10,922 nt of DNA from DATBDE01 sp036270095 (GCA_036270095.1 DATBDE010000036.1:1-10922); one strand, 5' to 3'. Positions 1-9,828 are shown, counted from the stretch's first letter. Numbers and translations are program-made. Notes: a model not told the origin generated them from the letters alone.

Positions 1-2859
<2,859 letters not shown>

Positions 2860-2877
2860 CGCAAGCGCTGTTGCAAA

Positions 2878-2910
2878 CGGGCGCCGTTCCCCTCGCGGGG
2901 GCGGCGCCCG
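2878..2910. terminator. GC-rich hairpin terminator shared by rpoC and the convergent gene
   Basis: CGGGCGCCG at 2878-2886 pairs perfectly with CGGCGCCCG at 2902-2910. Inside it, CCCC (2889-2892) pairs with GGGG (2897-2900) around a TCGC loop. It starts 18 nt after the rpoC stop and lies about 60 nt beyond the stop of the minus-strand gene ending at 2971, so it could end transcription from both sides. There is no long T tract, which is common for hairpins in high-GC actinobacteria. A factor-assisted or intrinsic terminator is an inference from position and stem strength. Confidence 0.7.
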
Positions 2911-2970
2911 GTGCGCCTTAACCGAAAGGTCACAGAGCCTTCTCCGGAACTTCCGCCCGCGCGGACAGCT

Positions 2971-3498
2971 TCAGCGTGCGTGCAACGCGCCCGCCCATTC
3001 CTTGAGCCGGGCGACGTGCTCCCCGGTGATGCCGACGGAGGGCTCGGTGTCGACCAACAGCGTGGGCCCTGCGCGCTCGTGCGCCCAGCTCCACGACTCG
3101 GCGTCGTGGGCGTCGTCGATCCACGCCAGCGGCCGCTCGGGCCCGGCGCAGGCGTCGATGGCCGACAGCTTCCAGTGCGGCCGTCCACCCGCCGGCTTGT
3201 GGTCGAAGGACAGGTAGGGGAGCGGCCCCGGGAGCCCGAGGTGGCGCGGGAGGTAGTCGTTGGCGCGCTCCTCCCAGCCCGAGCACCAGACGAGCTCGAA
3301 GACCGGCGCGAGATCGAGCAGGTGCGGCCCGGCGGTGCCCGAAAGGAAGTGACCGATGCCGTCGACCAGCGCGAACCGCCCGTTAGGTCGCTGGTCAGGC
3401 GGGAACCCGTAGAGCGAGATGACGCCGTCGACATCGACGAGAAGCAGCGGCTTTGGCCACATGGACAGGGGGCTTTCGTGACGATCGAAACGCGACAT
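2971..3498 (-). CDS. HAD-like domain hydrolase, small
   Basis: Predicted cytosolic HAD-superfamily protein of 175 residues, physiological substrate unknown. Residues 18-26 (LLLVDVDGV) are motif I with the nucleophile/acid aspartates D22 and D24. WCSGWEERAND (71-81) resembles the motif II serine segment of the small actinobacterial HAD family that usually reads WATxWE. K110 is a candidate motif III lysine, and PLAWIDDA (123-130) supplies the motif IV acidic pair D128/D129. There is no large cap insertion, no signal peptide and no membrane segment. The ATG at 3498 gives the longest form; an ATG at 3462 (MWPKPLLL) would start closer to motif I, and neither has a Shine-Dalgarno sequence, so the start is uncertain. 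The gene converges on rpoC and is divergent from the transporter gene at 3616. The family could include phosphatases or nucleic-acid end-processing enzymes; the exact role is not inferable. Confidence 0.8.
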   Translation of the reverse strand: MSRFDRHESPLSMWPKPLLLVDVDGVISLYGFPPDQRPNGRFALVDGIGHFLSGTAGPHLLDLAPVFELVWCSGWEERANDYLPRHLGLPGPLPYLSFDHKPAGGRPHWKLSAIDACAGPERPLAWIDDAHDAESWSWAHERAGPTLLVDTEPSVGITGEHVARLKEWAGALHAR

Positions 3499-3615
3499 GT
3501 GGCAGGAGGGGGCGTTACCCTGCTCGCTCCAGGTCGGTCCGACAAGGGGCGGGCGCAGGGGAGAGCGGTTCGCGTTTCAGCATCCCCTTACCCGGACAAG
3601 CTTGGCTAACTCTCT
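3499..3615. promoter_or_regulatory. Divergent intergenic region, presumed promoters for both sides
   Basis: This 117-nt gap separates the minus-strand HAD gene from the plus-strand transporter gene, so it must hold or adjoin both promoters. I see no convincing -35/-10 pair. A weak TANNN-like box, TAACTC (3607-3612), sits six bases before the ATG at 3619 and would fit a leaderless transcript, but it lacks the conserved last T. A short inverted repeat, GTCGG/CCGAC with a one-base centre, lies around 3532-3542. No operator can be named. Confidence 0.3.
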
Positions 3616-4491
3616 GTGATGACGCTCGAGATCGGCATCCTGCTCGCGCTGGGCTGCGCGTTCGCCACCAACCTTGGTTTCCTCTACAAGTACCGAGGGG
3701 CCAACGACGTGGCGGCCGTGTCCATGGCCCACCCGTGGCGCTCGGCCGTCGACCTCTTCCGGTCCAGGTGGTTCGCGATCGGCATGGCGGTCGCAGTGGG
3801 CGCCTGGACGCTGCACGTGGCTGCGCTCGCGATGGCACCGATGTCGCTCGTGCAGTCCGTGCTCGCCGGTGGCGTGGTCCTGCTGGCCGTCATGGCTGAG
3901 CGGCTCTTCGGCTACAGCGTCGGCCCCCGCCAGTGGCTCGGCGTCGGATTGACCGGCGTGGGTCTGGTGCTGCTGGGTGTGACCCTGCCCGCCAGCGCGG
4001 ACACCGCGCACTCGCAGTTCTCGGTTGCGGGCATGATCGCGTTCGAGGCCGCGATGGTGGCGGTCGGCGGCCTGCTCGTCGCGGGCAAGCGCATCGGCGC
4101 TCCCGACCACCACCACGGCGTCATGCTCGGCGCCGCCTCGGGCATCCTCTTCGGCGTCTCCGACATCGCCATCAAGGCGGTCACCGGGCTCGTCGGCTCC
4201 GACGGCATGATGGCCTTCATCTCGCCGTGGATGCTCGTCATCGTCGCCGCGTCGATCGCCGCGTTCTACGCATCGGCCCGCGGCCTACAGGACGGCGACG
4301 CAGTGCCGGTGATCACCGTCACCGCGACGGCGGCGACCGTGACCGGCATCGCCGGCGGCATCCTCGTCTTCGGCGACCCGCTCGCGGGCAACGCCTTCGG
4401 CCTCGTCGTGCAGCTCCTCGCGTTCGTGCTCGTGTGTGTGGCGGCGTGGCTCACGCCCGCCCCACTGCGCGCGGTCGGTGAAGCGGCCTGA
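3616..4491 (+). CDS. DMT-superfamily (EamA/NIPA-like) membrane transporter
   Basis: Integral membrane protein of about 290 residues with roughly nine or ten hydrophobic helices: about 5-22, 52-72, 75-95, 105-125, 137-157, 167-190, 200-222, 232-252 and 258-283. The helical pattern, the N-terminal ALGCAFATNLGFLYKYRGA segment, the conserved APMSLVQSVLAGGVVLL turn and the late ILVFGDPL stretch point to the drug/metabolite transporter superfamily, close to the NIPA-type branch. That branch includes proteins described as Mg2+ transporters, but many bacterial members are simply unassigned DMT permeases. A short His-rich loop (DHHH) lies near residue 160. The start is either GTG 3616 or the adjacent ATG 3619; there is no clear ribosome-binding site. 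It heads a run of four plus-strand genes, so it may move a substrate or product of the downstream amino-acid enzymes. That link is inferred from neighbourhood only. Confidence 0.82.
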   Translation: MMTLEIGILLALGCAFATNLGFLYKYRGANDVAAVSMAHPWRSAVDLFRSRWFAIGMAVAVGAWTLHVAALAMAPMSLVQSVLAGGVVLLAVMAERLFGYSVGPRQWLGVGLTGVGLVLLGVTLPASADTAHSQFSVAGMIAFEAAMVAVGGLLVAGKRIGAPDHHHGVMLGAASGILFGVSDIAIKAVTGLVGSDGMMAFISPWMLVIVAASIAAFYASARGLQDGDAVPVITVTATAATVTGIAGGILVFGDPLAGNAFGLVVQLLAFVLVCVAAWLTPAPLRAVGEAA

Positions 4492-4493
4492 CG

Positions 4494-4499
4494 TAGACT
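4494..4499 (+). promoter_or_regulatory. Candidate -10 box (TAGACT) before the decarboxylase gene
   Basis: TAGACT matches the TANNNT form of a sigma-70-type -10 element. It lies just after the transporter stop codon (4489-4491). A start point six to seven bases downstream would fall at about 4506, where the conserved reading frame of the decarboxylase begins. No recognisable -35 hexamer stands 16-18 bases upstream. The assignment rests on the box and its spacing only. The first base triplet also supplies the in-frame TAG stop that limits how far upstream this coding frame can extend. Confidence 0.35.
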
Positions 4500-4583
4500 C
4501 GCGCGATCGCCGCCGACGACGCTGTCCTGCGGCGGGCGTTCGAGCTCGCCAGCGCGTACCTGCAGGGTCTTCCCGACCGTCAC

Positions 4584-5882
4584 GTGGGGGCGACGGCGGA
4601 TGCGGCCGCGCTGCGCCGGGCGTTGGGCGGCGACCTGCCGGACGAGGGCGAGGATCCCGTCGGCGTGCTCGAGCGGCTGGTCGCGGCGGCCGATCCCGGC
4701 ATCGTGGCCTCACCCGGGCCGCGCTTCTTCGGGTTCGTGGTCGGCGGCACGTTGCCCGTGGCCATGGCGGCCGACTGGATGACCTCGGCCTGGGACCAGA
4801 ACGCCGGCCTCGAGGTGCTCTCGCCCGCCGCGGCCGTGGTCGAGGAGGTGTGCGAGGGCTGGCTCGTCGACCTGCTCGGACTGCCGGAGGGCGCGAGCGT
4901 CGGCTTCGTCACCGGCGGGCAGGGTGCCAACACGACCTGCCTGGCGGCGGCGCGCCACGCGGTGCTGCGCGACGCCGGGTGGGACGTGGAGGAGCGCGGC
5001 CTGGTCGGCGCGCCTGCCGTCGACGTGCTCATCGGCGAGGAGGCGCATTCGACGATCTTCAGCTCGCTGCGCCTGCTCGGGCTCGGCGCGGGGCGCGCGC
5101 AGAAGATCCCGGCCGACGACCAGGGCCGGATGGACGCCGATGCGCTGGCCGCGGCGCTCGACGACGGATCGGGCCCGGCGATCGTGTGCGCGCAGGCGGG
5201 CGAGATCAACACCGGCTCGTTCGACCCGTTCGGGCCGATCGCGGACGCCTGCGCCGCGCGCCGCGCCTGGCTGCACGTCGACGGTGCGTTCGGGCTGTGG
5301 GCGGCGGCGACACCGCGTCTGCGCGGGCTCGTGGCCGGCGTCGAGCGCGCGCACTCGTGGGCCACCGATGCGCACAAGTGGCTCAACGTGCCCTACGACT
5401 CCGGCATCGCGGTCGTGCGCGACCCGGCCGTGCATCGCGCGGCACTGGCCCTGACCGCGACCTACTTCGTCGAGACCGACGCGGGCCGCGATTCGTTCGC
5501 CTACGTGCCCGAGACCTCGCGCCGCGCGCGCGGGTTCCCGATCTACGCGGCGCTGCGAGCGGTCGGGCGCAGCGGCGTGGCCGAGCTCGTGCAGGGCTGC
5601 TGCGACCGGGCCCGCGAGATGGCCGCGGCGCTGGACGCGGCGCCGGGCCTGCGGGTGCTCAACGACGTCGTGCTCAACCAGGTGCTGGTGGGCCTGGACG
5701 ACCCGGGCGCGTTGCCGGCGCTGCTCGCACGGGTCCAGGACGACGGGACGTGCTGGGTGGGCGGCACGACATGGAAGGGGGCGCCGGCGTTCCGCGTTTC
5801 GTGCTCGAACTGGTCGACCACCGCGGAGGACGTGCAGCGCTCGGCGGCGGCGATAACGGACGCCCTCCGCCAGGCCTCCTAG
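4584..5882 (+). CDS. PLP-dependent decarboxylase-like protein (group II, aromatic-L-amino-acid decarboxylase type)
   Basis: Fold-type I PLP enzyme of the glutamate/tyrosine/DOPA decarboxylase group, expected to remove CO2 from an amino acid in the cytosol. Numbered from GTG 4584 (432 residues): the phosphate-binding VTGGQGANTT at 109-118; H155, a candidate ring-stacking histidine, in GEEAHS; HVDGAFG at 231-237, with D233 for the pyridine nitrogen; and DAHKWLNVPYD at 262-272, with Schiff-base lysine K265. DVVLNQVL and a late DDGTCWVGGTTWKG stretch are typical of an actinobacterial subgroup. GTG 4584 is the first usual start codon but is almost surely too late. The same frame reads on upstream as DDAVLRRAFELASAYLQGLP, which looks like the conserved N-terminal helix of this family. 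It is open back to a TAG at 4494, with no ATG, GTG or TTG between; an ATC at 4506 is the best-placed alternative and would give 458 residues. The substrate is unknown. Confidence 0.87.
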   Translation: MGATADAAALRRALGGDLPDEGEDPVGVLERLVAAADPGIVASPGPRFFGFVVGGTLPVAMAADWMTSAWDQNAGLEVLSPAAAVVEEVCEGWLVDLLGLPEGASVGFVTGGQGANTTCLAAARHAVLRDAGWDVEERGLVGAPAVDVLIGEEAHSTIFSSLRLLGLGAGRAQKIPADDQGRMDADALAAALDDGSGPAIVCAQAGEINTGSFDPFGPIADACAARRAWLHVDGAFGLWAAATPRLRGLVAGVERAHSWATDAHKWLNVPYDSGIAVVRDPAVHRAALALTATYFVETDAGRDSFAYVPETSRRARGFPIYAALRAVGRSGVAELVQGCCDRAREMAAALDAAPGLRVLNDVVLNQVLVGLDDPGALPALLARVQDDGTCWVGGTTWKGAPAFRVSCSNWSTTAEDVQRSAAAITDALRQAS

Positions 5883-5916
5883 TACGGTAGGTGCGGTACC
5901 CCGACACGCAGGAGGG
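5883..5916 (+). promoter_or_regulatory. Shine-Dalgarno (AGGAGGG) and possible -10 box (TACGGT) for the aminotransferase gene
   Basis: AGGAGGG at 5910-5916 stands six bases before ATG 5923 and is a textbook ribosome-binding site, which fixes that start. It is the only strong one ahead of any gene start in the window. TACGGT at 5883-5888, directly after the upstream stop codon, matches TANNNT and would give a leader of about 28 nt. No -35 element is visible, so the promoter part is tentative while the ribosome-binding site is firm. Confidence 0.6.
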
Positions 5917-5922
5917 AGCCCG

Positions 5923-7311
5923 ATGGCGACCGTTGACCACGCCCGCTTCGATGCCGAGACGACCGATCTCCAGAGGCTGGCCAAGCGCCATCTGTGGATG
6001 CACTTCACGCGCATGGGCGCCTACGGCGAGGCCGACGTGCCGATCATCGTGCGCGGCGACGGCTGCTACGTGTGGGACGAGAAGGGCAACCGATACTTCG
6101 ACGGCCTCTCGGCGCTGTTCTGCGTCAACATCGGCCACGGCCACACCGAGGTGGCCCAGGCCGGCGCCGATCAGGCGCATGAGCTCGACTTCTTCACCAC
6201 CTGGTCCTACGCGCACCCGCGCGCGATCGAGCTGGCCGCGAAGATCGCGTCGCTGACCCCGGGCGACCTCAACCGCATCTTCTTCACCTCGGGCGGCAGC
6301 GAGGCGGTCGAGACCGCCGTCAAGCTCGCGCGCCAGTACCACAAGGTCACCGGCAACCCGAACAAGCACAAGATCATTGCGCGGGAGATCGCCTACCACG
6401 GCACGACCATGGGCGCGCTCGCGGCGACCGGCATCCCGGCGCTGCGCCATCCGTTCGAGCCGTTCATGCCCGGCGGCGTGCATGTCCCGAACACGAACCT
6501 GTACCGGCTGCCCGGCGGGATGGCTGCGGAGGACCTGGCCGAGACGGTCGCCCACGCGATCGAGTTCCAGGGCCCGGACACTGTCGCGGCGGTGATCATG
6601 GAGCCGGTCCAGAACGCCGGCGGCTGCTTCGTGCCGCCCGAGGGCTACTTCCAGCGCGTGCGCGAGATCTGCGACGAGTACAACGTGCTCTTCATCTCCG
6701 ACGAGGTGATCTGCTCGTGGGGCCGCCTGGGCGAGTGGTGGGGCTGCCAGCGCTACGGCTACCAGCCCGACATCATCACCACGGCCAAGGGGATCACCAG
6801 CGCCTACGCGCCGATGGGCGCGACGATCGTCTCCGACCGGGTCGCTCAGCCGTTCATGGAGGGCACGGCCTCGTTCCTGCACGGCCTGACCTTCGGCGGC
6901 CACCCGATCTCCGCTGCGGTCTCGCTGGCCAACATCGAGGTCTTCGAGCGCGAGCACCTGCTCGAGCACGTGCGCGAGAAGGAGCCGGCGTTCCACGCGA
7001 TGCTGCGCTCGCTGGGCGACATCCCGATCGTCGGCGACGTGCGCGGGGCGGGCTACTTCGCCGGCATCGAGCTGGTCAAGGACCGCGACACGAAGGCGAG
7101 CTTCAGCGACGAGGAGTCCGAGGTCCTGCTGCGCGGGTTCCTCTCCGGCGAGCTCTTCCGCCGCGGGCTCATCTGCCGCGCGGATGACCGCGGCGACCCG
7201 GTGATCCAGCTGGCGCCGCCGCTGATCGCGACCGACGAGCACTTCGAGGAGATGGAGGGCGTGCTCCGGCCGGTGCTGGAGGAGGCGTCCCGGAAGATGG
7301 GCCTGCTCTAA
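5923..7311 (+). CDS. Class III (omega) aminotransferase, probable pyruvate-dependent
   Basis: PLP enzyme of 462 residues, the usual length for class III aminotransferases (beta-alanine:, taurine: or amine:pyruvate types, often labelled aspartate aminotransferase family). Seen in order: a GDGCYVWDEKGNRYFDG entry strand (45-61); phosphate-cradle SGGSEAVETAVKLAR (123-137); YHG at 158-160, with Y158 likely stacking on the cofactor; EPVQNAGG with E227; DEVICSWGR with D260 for the pyridine nitrogen; TTAKG with Schiff-base lysine K289; and LTFGGHP with T323, which in homologues contacts the phosphate across the dimer. The start at ATG 5923 is set by a clear AGGAGGG. The gene lies 40 nt after the decarboxylase gene and 10 nt before alanine dehydrogenase, suggesting one transcript. 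Pairing with alanine dehydrogenase argues that pyruvate is the amino acceptor; the donor (polyamine-derived amine, GABA, beta-alanine or taurine) cannot be told from the sequence. Confidence 0.93.
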   Translation: MATVDHARFDAETTDLQRLAKRHLWMHFTRMGAYGEADVPIIVRGDGCYVWDEKGNRYFDGLSALFCVNIGHGHTEVAQAGADQAHELDFFTTWSYAHPRAIELAAKIASLTPGDLNRIFFTSGGSEAVETAVKLARQYHKVTGNPNKHKIIAREIAYHGTTMGALAATGIPALRHPFEPFMPGGVHVPNTNLYRLPGGMAAEDLAETVAHAIEFQGPDTVAAVIMEPVQNAGGCFVPPEGYFQRVREICDEYNVLFISDEVICSWGRLGEWWGCQRYGYQPDIITTAKGITSAYAPMGATIVSDRVAQPFMEGTASFLHGLTFGGHPISAAVSLANIEVFEREHLLEHVREKEPAFHAMLRSLGDIPIVGDVRGAGYFAGIELVKDRDTKASFSDEESEVLLRGFLSGELFRRGLICRADDRGDPVIQLAPPLIATDEHFEEMEGVLRPVLEEASRKMGLL

Positions 7312-7321
7312 CCGTCCGGCC

Positions 7322-8449
7322 GTGAACGTCGGGGTCCCCACCGAGATCAAGCCCGACGAGTACCGCGTCGCGCTGACCCCAGCGGGCGTGCGCGAGCTGG
7401 TCGACGACGGGCACTCGGTGGTGATCCAGGCCGGCGCGGGCGAGGGCTCGGCCATCCCCGACTCCGCCTACGCGGCACAGGGCGCCCGCATCGCGCCCGA
7501 CGCGCCGACGGTGTTCGCGGAGTCGTCGATGATCCTCGGGGTCAAGGAGCCGCAGCCGTCCGAGGTCGCACTGCTCGAGCCGCGCCACACGTTGTTCACC
7601 TACCTGCACCTGGCCGCCGACCGGGAGCTGACCGAGGGCCTGGTGGCCTCGGGCGCGACCTGCGTGGCCTACGAGACGGTCGAGGACGACCGCGGCCGGC
7701 TGCCACTGCTGGCGCCGATGTCGGAGGTCGCGGGCAAGATCGCCACCCAGGCGGGGGCGTTCATGCTCGAGAAGCCGCTGGGCGGGCGCGGCATCCTCCT
7801 CGGCGGCGTGCCGGGCGTGGCCGCGGCCAACGTGGTCATCATCGGCGGCGGCGTGGTCGGCATGAACGCCGCCTTCATCGCCATCGGCATGGAGGCGACG
7901 GTCTTCGTCTACGACCGCAACATCGACCGCCTGCGCGAGCTCGACACCGCCTTCGCCGGCCGCGCCGACACCTGCTTTGCCTCGACCCTGGCCATCGAGG
8001 AGCGCCTGCCCGACGCCGACCTGGTCGTCGGCGCAGTGCTGGTCCACGGCGCGCGGGCTCCGCATGTAGTCACGCGCCAGCAGCTCGGGCTGATGAAGCG
8101 CAACGCGGTGCTCGTCGACGTGTCCATCGACCAGGGCGGGTGCTTCGAGACCTCGCGCCCGACCACGCACTCCGACCCGACCTACGAGGTCGACGGGATC
8201 ACTCACTACTGCGTGACGAACATGCCCGGAGCGGTCCCGATCACCTCCACGTTTGCCCTGACCAACGCGACGCTGCCGTACGTCAACCACCTCGCCGCGG
8301 TCGGCGTCGTCGAGGCAGCCCGGACCAGCCCCGGCCTGACCAAGGGCGTGAACGTCGCCGGCGGCGCGGTGACCTATGCGCCGGTCGCGGGGGCGACCGG
8401 GCTGCCGTACGTGCCGTTGGACGAAGCGCTGGGGGCCGCGGCGGCTTAG
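7322..8449 (+). CDS. ald: L-alanine dehydrogenase
   Basis: Cytosolic NAD-dependent enzyme that interconverts L-alanine and pyruvate plus ammonium. The 375 residues match the family length. Key residues fall at exactly the standard numbers: R15 and K75 (GVKEP) for pyruvate binding, H96 (YLHLA) and D270 (DVSIDQGG) for catalysis. The Rossmann dinucleotide loop GGGVVG is at 175-180, with D198 at the end of the next strand, the residue that selects NAD over NADP. The C-terminal NMPGAVP and TNATLPYV stretches are also characteristic. The start is GTG 7322, 10 nt after the aminotransferase stop, with no Shine-Dalgarno, so translation is probably coupled to the upstream gene. In this setting it most likely recycles alanine formed by the aminotransferase. 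It is the last gene of the plus-strand run and is followed by a structured convergent region. Confidence 0.96.
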   Translation: MNVGVPTEIKPDEYRVALTPAGVRELVDDGHSVVIQAGAGEGSAIPDSAYAAQGARIAPDAPTVFAESSMILGVKEPQPSEVALLEPRHTLFTYLHLAADRELTEGLVASGATCVAYETVEDDRGRLPLLAPMSEVAGKIATQAGAFMLEKPLGGRGILLGGVPGVAAANVVIIGGGVVGMNAAFIAIGMEATVFVYDRNIDRLRELDTAFAGRADTCFASTLAIEERLPDADLVVGAVLVHGARAPHVVTRQQLGLMKRNAVLVDVSIDQGGCFETSRPTTHSDPTYEVDGITHYCVTNMPGAVPITSTFALTNATLPYVNHLAAVGVVEAARTSPGLTKGVNVAGGAVTYAPVAGATGLPYVPLDEALGAAAA

Positions 8450-8468
8450 GCGGGGTGCGCTGTCGCTC

Positions 8469-8491
8469 GGCCGCGTGAGCGGCGGCGACGA
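8469..8491 (+). repeat. Copy 1 of a diverged 23-nt intergenic repeat with small hairpin
   Basis: GGCCGCGTGAGCGGCGGCGACGA matches the sequence at 10884-10906 at 20 of 23 positions. It contains a perfect five-pair hairpin at 8470-8483 (GCCGC, loop GTGA, GCGGC), with a GNRA-type loop. The downstream bases in both copies are also AGGG-rich. It lies 20 nt after the ald stop codon. It could be part of a dispersed element or a chance GC-rich match; only these two copies can be seen here. Confidence 0.35.
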
Positions 8492-8508
8492 TGAAGGGTG
8501 GTCCGGCG

Positions 8509-8559
8509 GGGGGTTTGTGCACTTGGGCCCGGATAGCGGGCGTAACCGCACAGACCCCC
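8509..8559. terminator. Two-tier hairpin between convergent genes, likely bidirectional terminator
   Basis: GGGGGTTTGTGC (8509-8520) pairs with GCACAGACCCCC (8548-8559), twelve pairs with one G-T wobble. An inner stem, GCCCG (8527-8531) with CGGGC (8537-8541), closes on a five-base loop. It lies between the stop of ald (8449) and the stop of the minus-strand gene at 8603, where a terminator serving both strands is expected. No T tract follows on either strand, so a structured RNA with some other role cannot be excluded. Confidence 0.5.
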
Positions 8560-8602
8560 TGGCCTGCGCCTGCGCTCGCGCCCTCGTCGCGACGCGCCCG
8601 TC

Positions 8603-8953
8603 CTAACCCGGCGTTGCGGTGCTCTGGCCCGCCCGCCCCGCTCGGGCCCGCCGCTTCGGCAGGTCGGCCGGGCGCAGGCGCTGGTCCGCCGACGCCCGGT
8701 CGGCCTCGAACCGCACGCCCTCGGCCTCGAGGCGCTCGCGCACGGCGCCCGGGTCGCCCAGGGCGTTCTCGGCCACGCTCCCGTCGCCCTTGAGCACGCG
8801 GTGGGCGCCGGGCGGGTCCTCGCGGATCAGGTGCTGGTTCAGGCGGCGGGCGGCTGCGGGGTGCTCGTCCGCGGCGACGACGACGTCGGCGTAGCTCATC
8901 CACCGGCCGGCGGGGATCGCGGCCACGATCTCGTTGATGCGCAGGATCTCCAT
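8603..8953 (-). CDS. Alkyltransferase-like protein (MGMT/Ogt DNA-binding domain family) without active-site cysteine
   Basis: A 116-residue protein from the ATG at 8953, matching the C-terminal helix-turn-helix domain of O6-alkylguanine-DNA alkyltransferases. PAGRWMSYADV (14-24) is the start of the domain, with Y21 at the position of the conserved nucleotide-rotating tyrosine. HPAAARRLNQHLIREDP (31-47) corresponds to the recognition helix and arginine-finger segment, and GAHRVLKGDGSV (49-60) to the PCHRV region. The alkyl-accepting cysteine is replaced by alanine (A50), so direct repair is not expected. Relatives known as alkyltransferase-like proteins bind O6-alkylguanine and hand it to nucleotide excision repair; a similar role here is inferred. 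A start at 8986 is possible, but 8953 begins at the natural domain edge and has TAGCGT seven bases upstream. It is downstream of, and co-directional with, the thioesterase gene (64-nt gap). The Arg-rich C-terminal tail (about 91-116) is unassigned. Confidence 0.82.
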   Translation of the reverse strand: MEILRINEIVAAIPAGRWMSYADVVVAADEHPAAARRLNQHLIREDPPGAHRVLKGDGSVAENALGDPGAVRERLEAEGVRFEADRASADQRLRPADLPKRRARAGRAGQSTATPG

Positions 8954-8960
8954 GGCGGCG

Positions 8961-8966
8961 ACGCTA
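8961..8966 (-). promoter_or_regulatory. Candidate -10 box (TAGCGT) for the alkyltransferase-like gene
   Basis: Read on the minus strand, TAGCGT matches TANNNT and ends seven bases before ATG 8953, the spacing expected for a leaderless transcript starting at or next to the A of the start codon. There is no Shine-Dalgarno in between. No -35 hexamer is evident. If real, the gene has its own promoter in addition to any read-through from the thioesterase gene. Confidence 0.35.
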
Positions 8967-9017
8967 CGCCGGCATCGCGGGCCCACGGCCGGGTGTGCGC
9001 CATTTGGAACAGAGACG

Positions 9018-9812
9018 TCAGCGAGTCGCGACGAAGAGCGTCTGGCTCGCGCTTCCGACCGGCCCCGACACGTCGTGCAGCATCGAGCGGGCGACGCCGG
9101 TGCCGTCGTCGCCGAGCTCCGTCCGCGCCGCCAGCCCGATCCACTCGCCCGCCGGGGCGCGCGTGATCTGGATGCCCAGGTCGAGGTTCACGAACAGGAA
9201 GCGCTCGAAGTCGAGGACGTGCCCGACGCCGTTGCCGAAGTCCGCCGTCGCTGCCAGCGCCTCGAGCGGCGTGGCCGGCTCGTCGTCGACCAGCGGCCGC
9301 CGCAGGCGGAACCACACGTCGGCCGGGCCGGCGTGGTAGTCGCCGCCCACGAAGCGAATGTCGAACGCCGTCAGATGGAAGGCCTCGTCGAACCCGACCG
9401 CCCCCTCGACCGGGAACTGCGACGGCTCCCCGTCCTCGGGCGCGGCAAGGGGAGGAGGGGCGGGCGGCGACCAGTGCGGCGGCAGTGCCACCGGCTCGCG
9501 CCGGATCAGCACCGCGCGCGCGAAGCAGCGCCGCCGGCCGTCGGCCTCCACCGTCGCCTCGGCCACCGCGAAGCGCCGCCCCGGCCGCACCACCGACGCC
9601 GCGAGGGTCAGCGGGGCCAGCGGCACCGGCCCCAGGTAATCGATGGTCAGGCGCCCGAGCGCGAGCCCGGTCCCCAGGTCCTCGATCGTCCGCACGATCA
9701 GCGCCGCCGGCGCGCCGCCGTGTAGCGCGTCGGCATCCCACGGGCCGCGCGCGTGCCCGGTCGGCGCGAACACCCCGTGAGAAGCGGAGAAGAAGATCGG
9801 GTCGGGCGCCAT
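9018..9812 (-). CDS. Acyl-CoA thioesterase-like protein, double hotdog fold
   Basis: 264-residue cytosolic protein resembling the TesB-like double-hotdog acyl-CoA thioesterases, which hydrolyse acyl-CoA to free acid and CoA. The first hotdog spans about residues 15-105, with the central-helix segment ALHGGAPAALIVRTIEDLG (29-47). A Pro-rich linker (about 108-135) follows. The second hotdog runs from about 140 to 262, including ADFGNGV (190-196), the hydrophobic strand FERFLFVNLDLGIQITRAP (202-220) and the final SMLHDVSGPVGSASQTLFV (243-261), a pattern common to this family's closing strand. The length suits a two-domain member. The start at ATG 9812 keeps the first domain whole; there is no Shine-Dalgarno upstream. 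It is divergent from rpsL, with only 36 nt between start codons, so their promoters must overlap. The substrate chain length is unknown, and a non-catalytic role is possible. Confidence 0.82.
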   Translation of the reverse strand: MAPDPIFFSASHGVFAPTGHARGPWDADALHGGAPAALIVRTIEDLGTGLALGRLTIDYLGPVPLAPLTLAASVVRPGRRFAVAEATVEADGRRRCFARAVLIRREPVALPPHWSPPAPPPLAAPEDGEPSQFPVEGAVGFDEAFHLTAFDIRFVGGDYHAGPADVWFRLRRPLVDDEPATPLEALAATADFGNGVGHVLDFERFLFVNLDLGIQITRAPAGEWIGLAARTELGDDGTGVARSMLHDVSGPVGSASQTLFVATR

Positions 9813-9828
9813 AGGGCGGGCATCTTCG

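Noticed and set aside
5883..5900. GGTA-containing partial repeat (TACGGTAGGTGCGGTA) as an operator before the aminotransferase
   Set aside because: The repeat units are four bases long and not clearly palindromic, which is too little to support a regulator site.
5674..7455. A 593-codon minus-strand open frame opposite the aminotransferase
   Set aside because: It is rich in Arg, Ala, Asp, His and Val from GC-biased third positions read backwards. It has no recognisable domain, and it is antisense to genes with full catalytic motifs.
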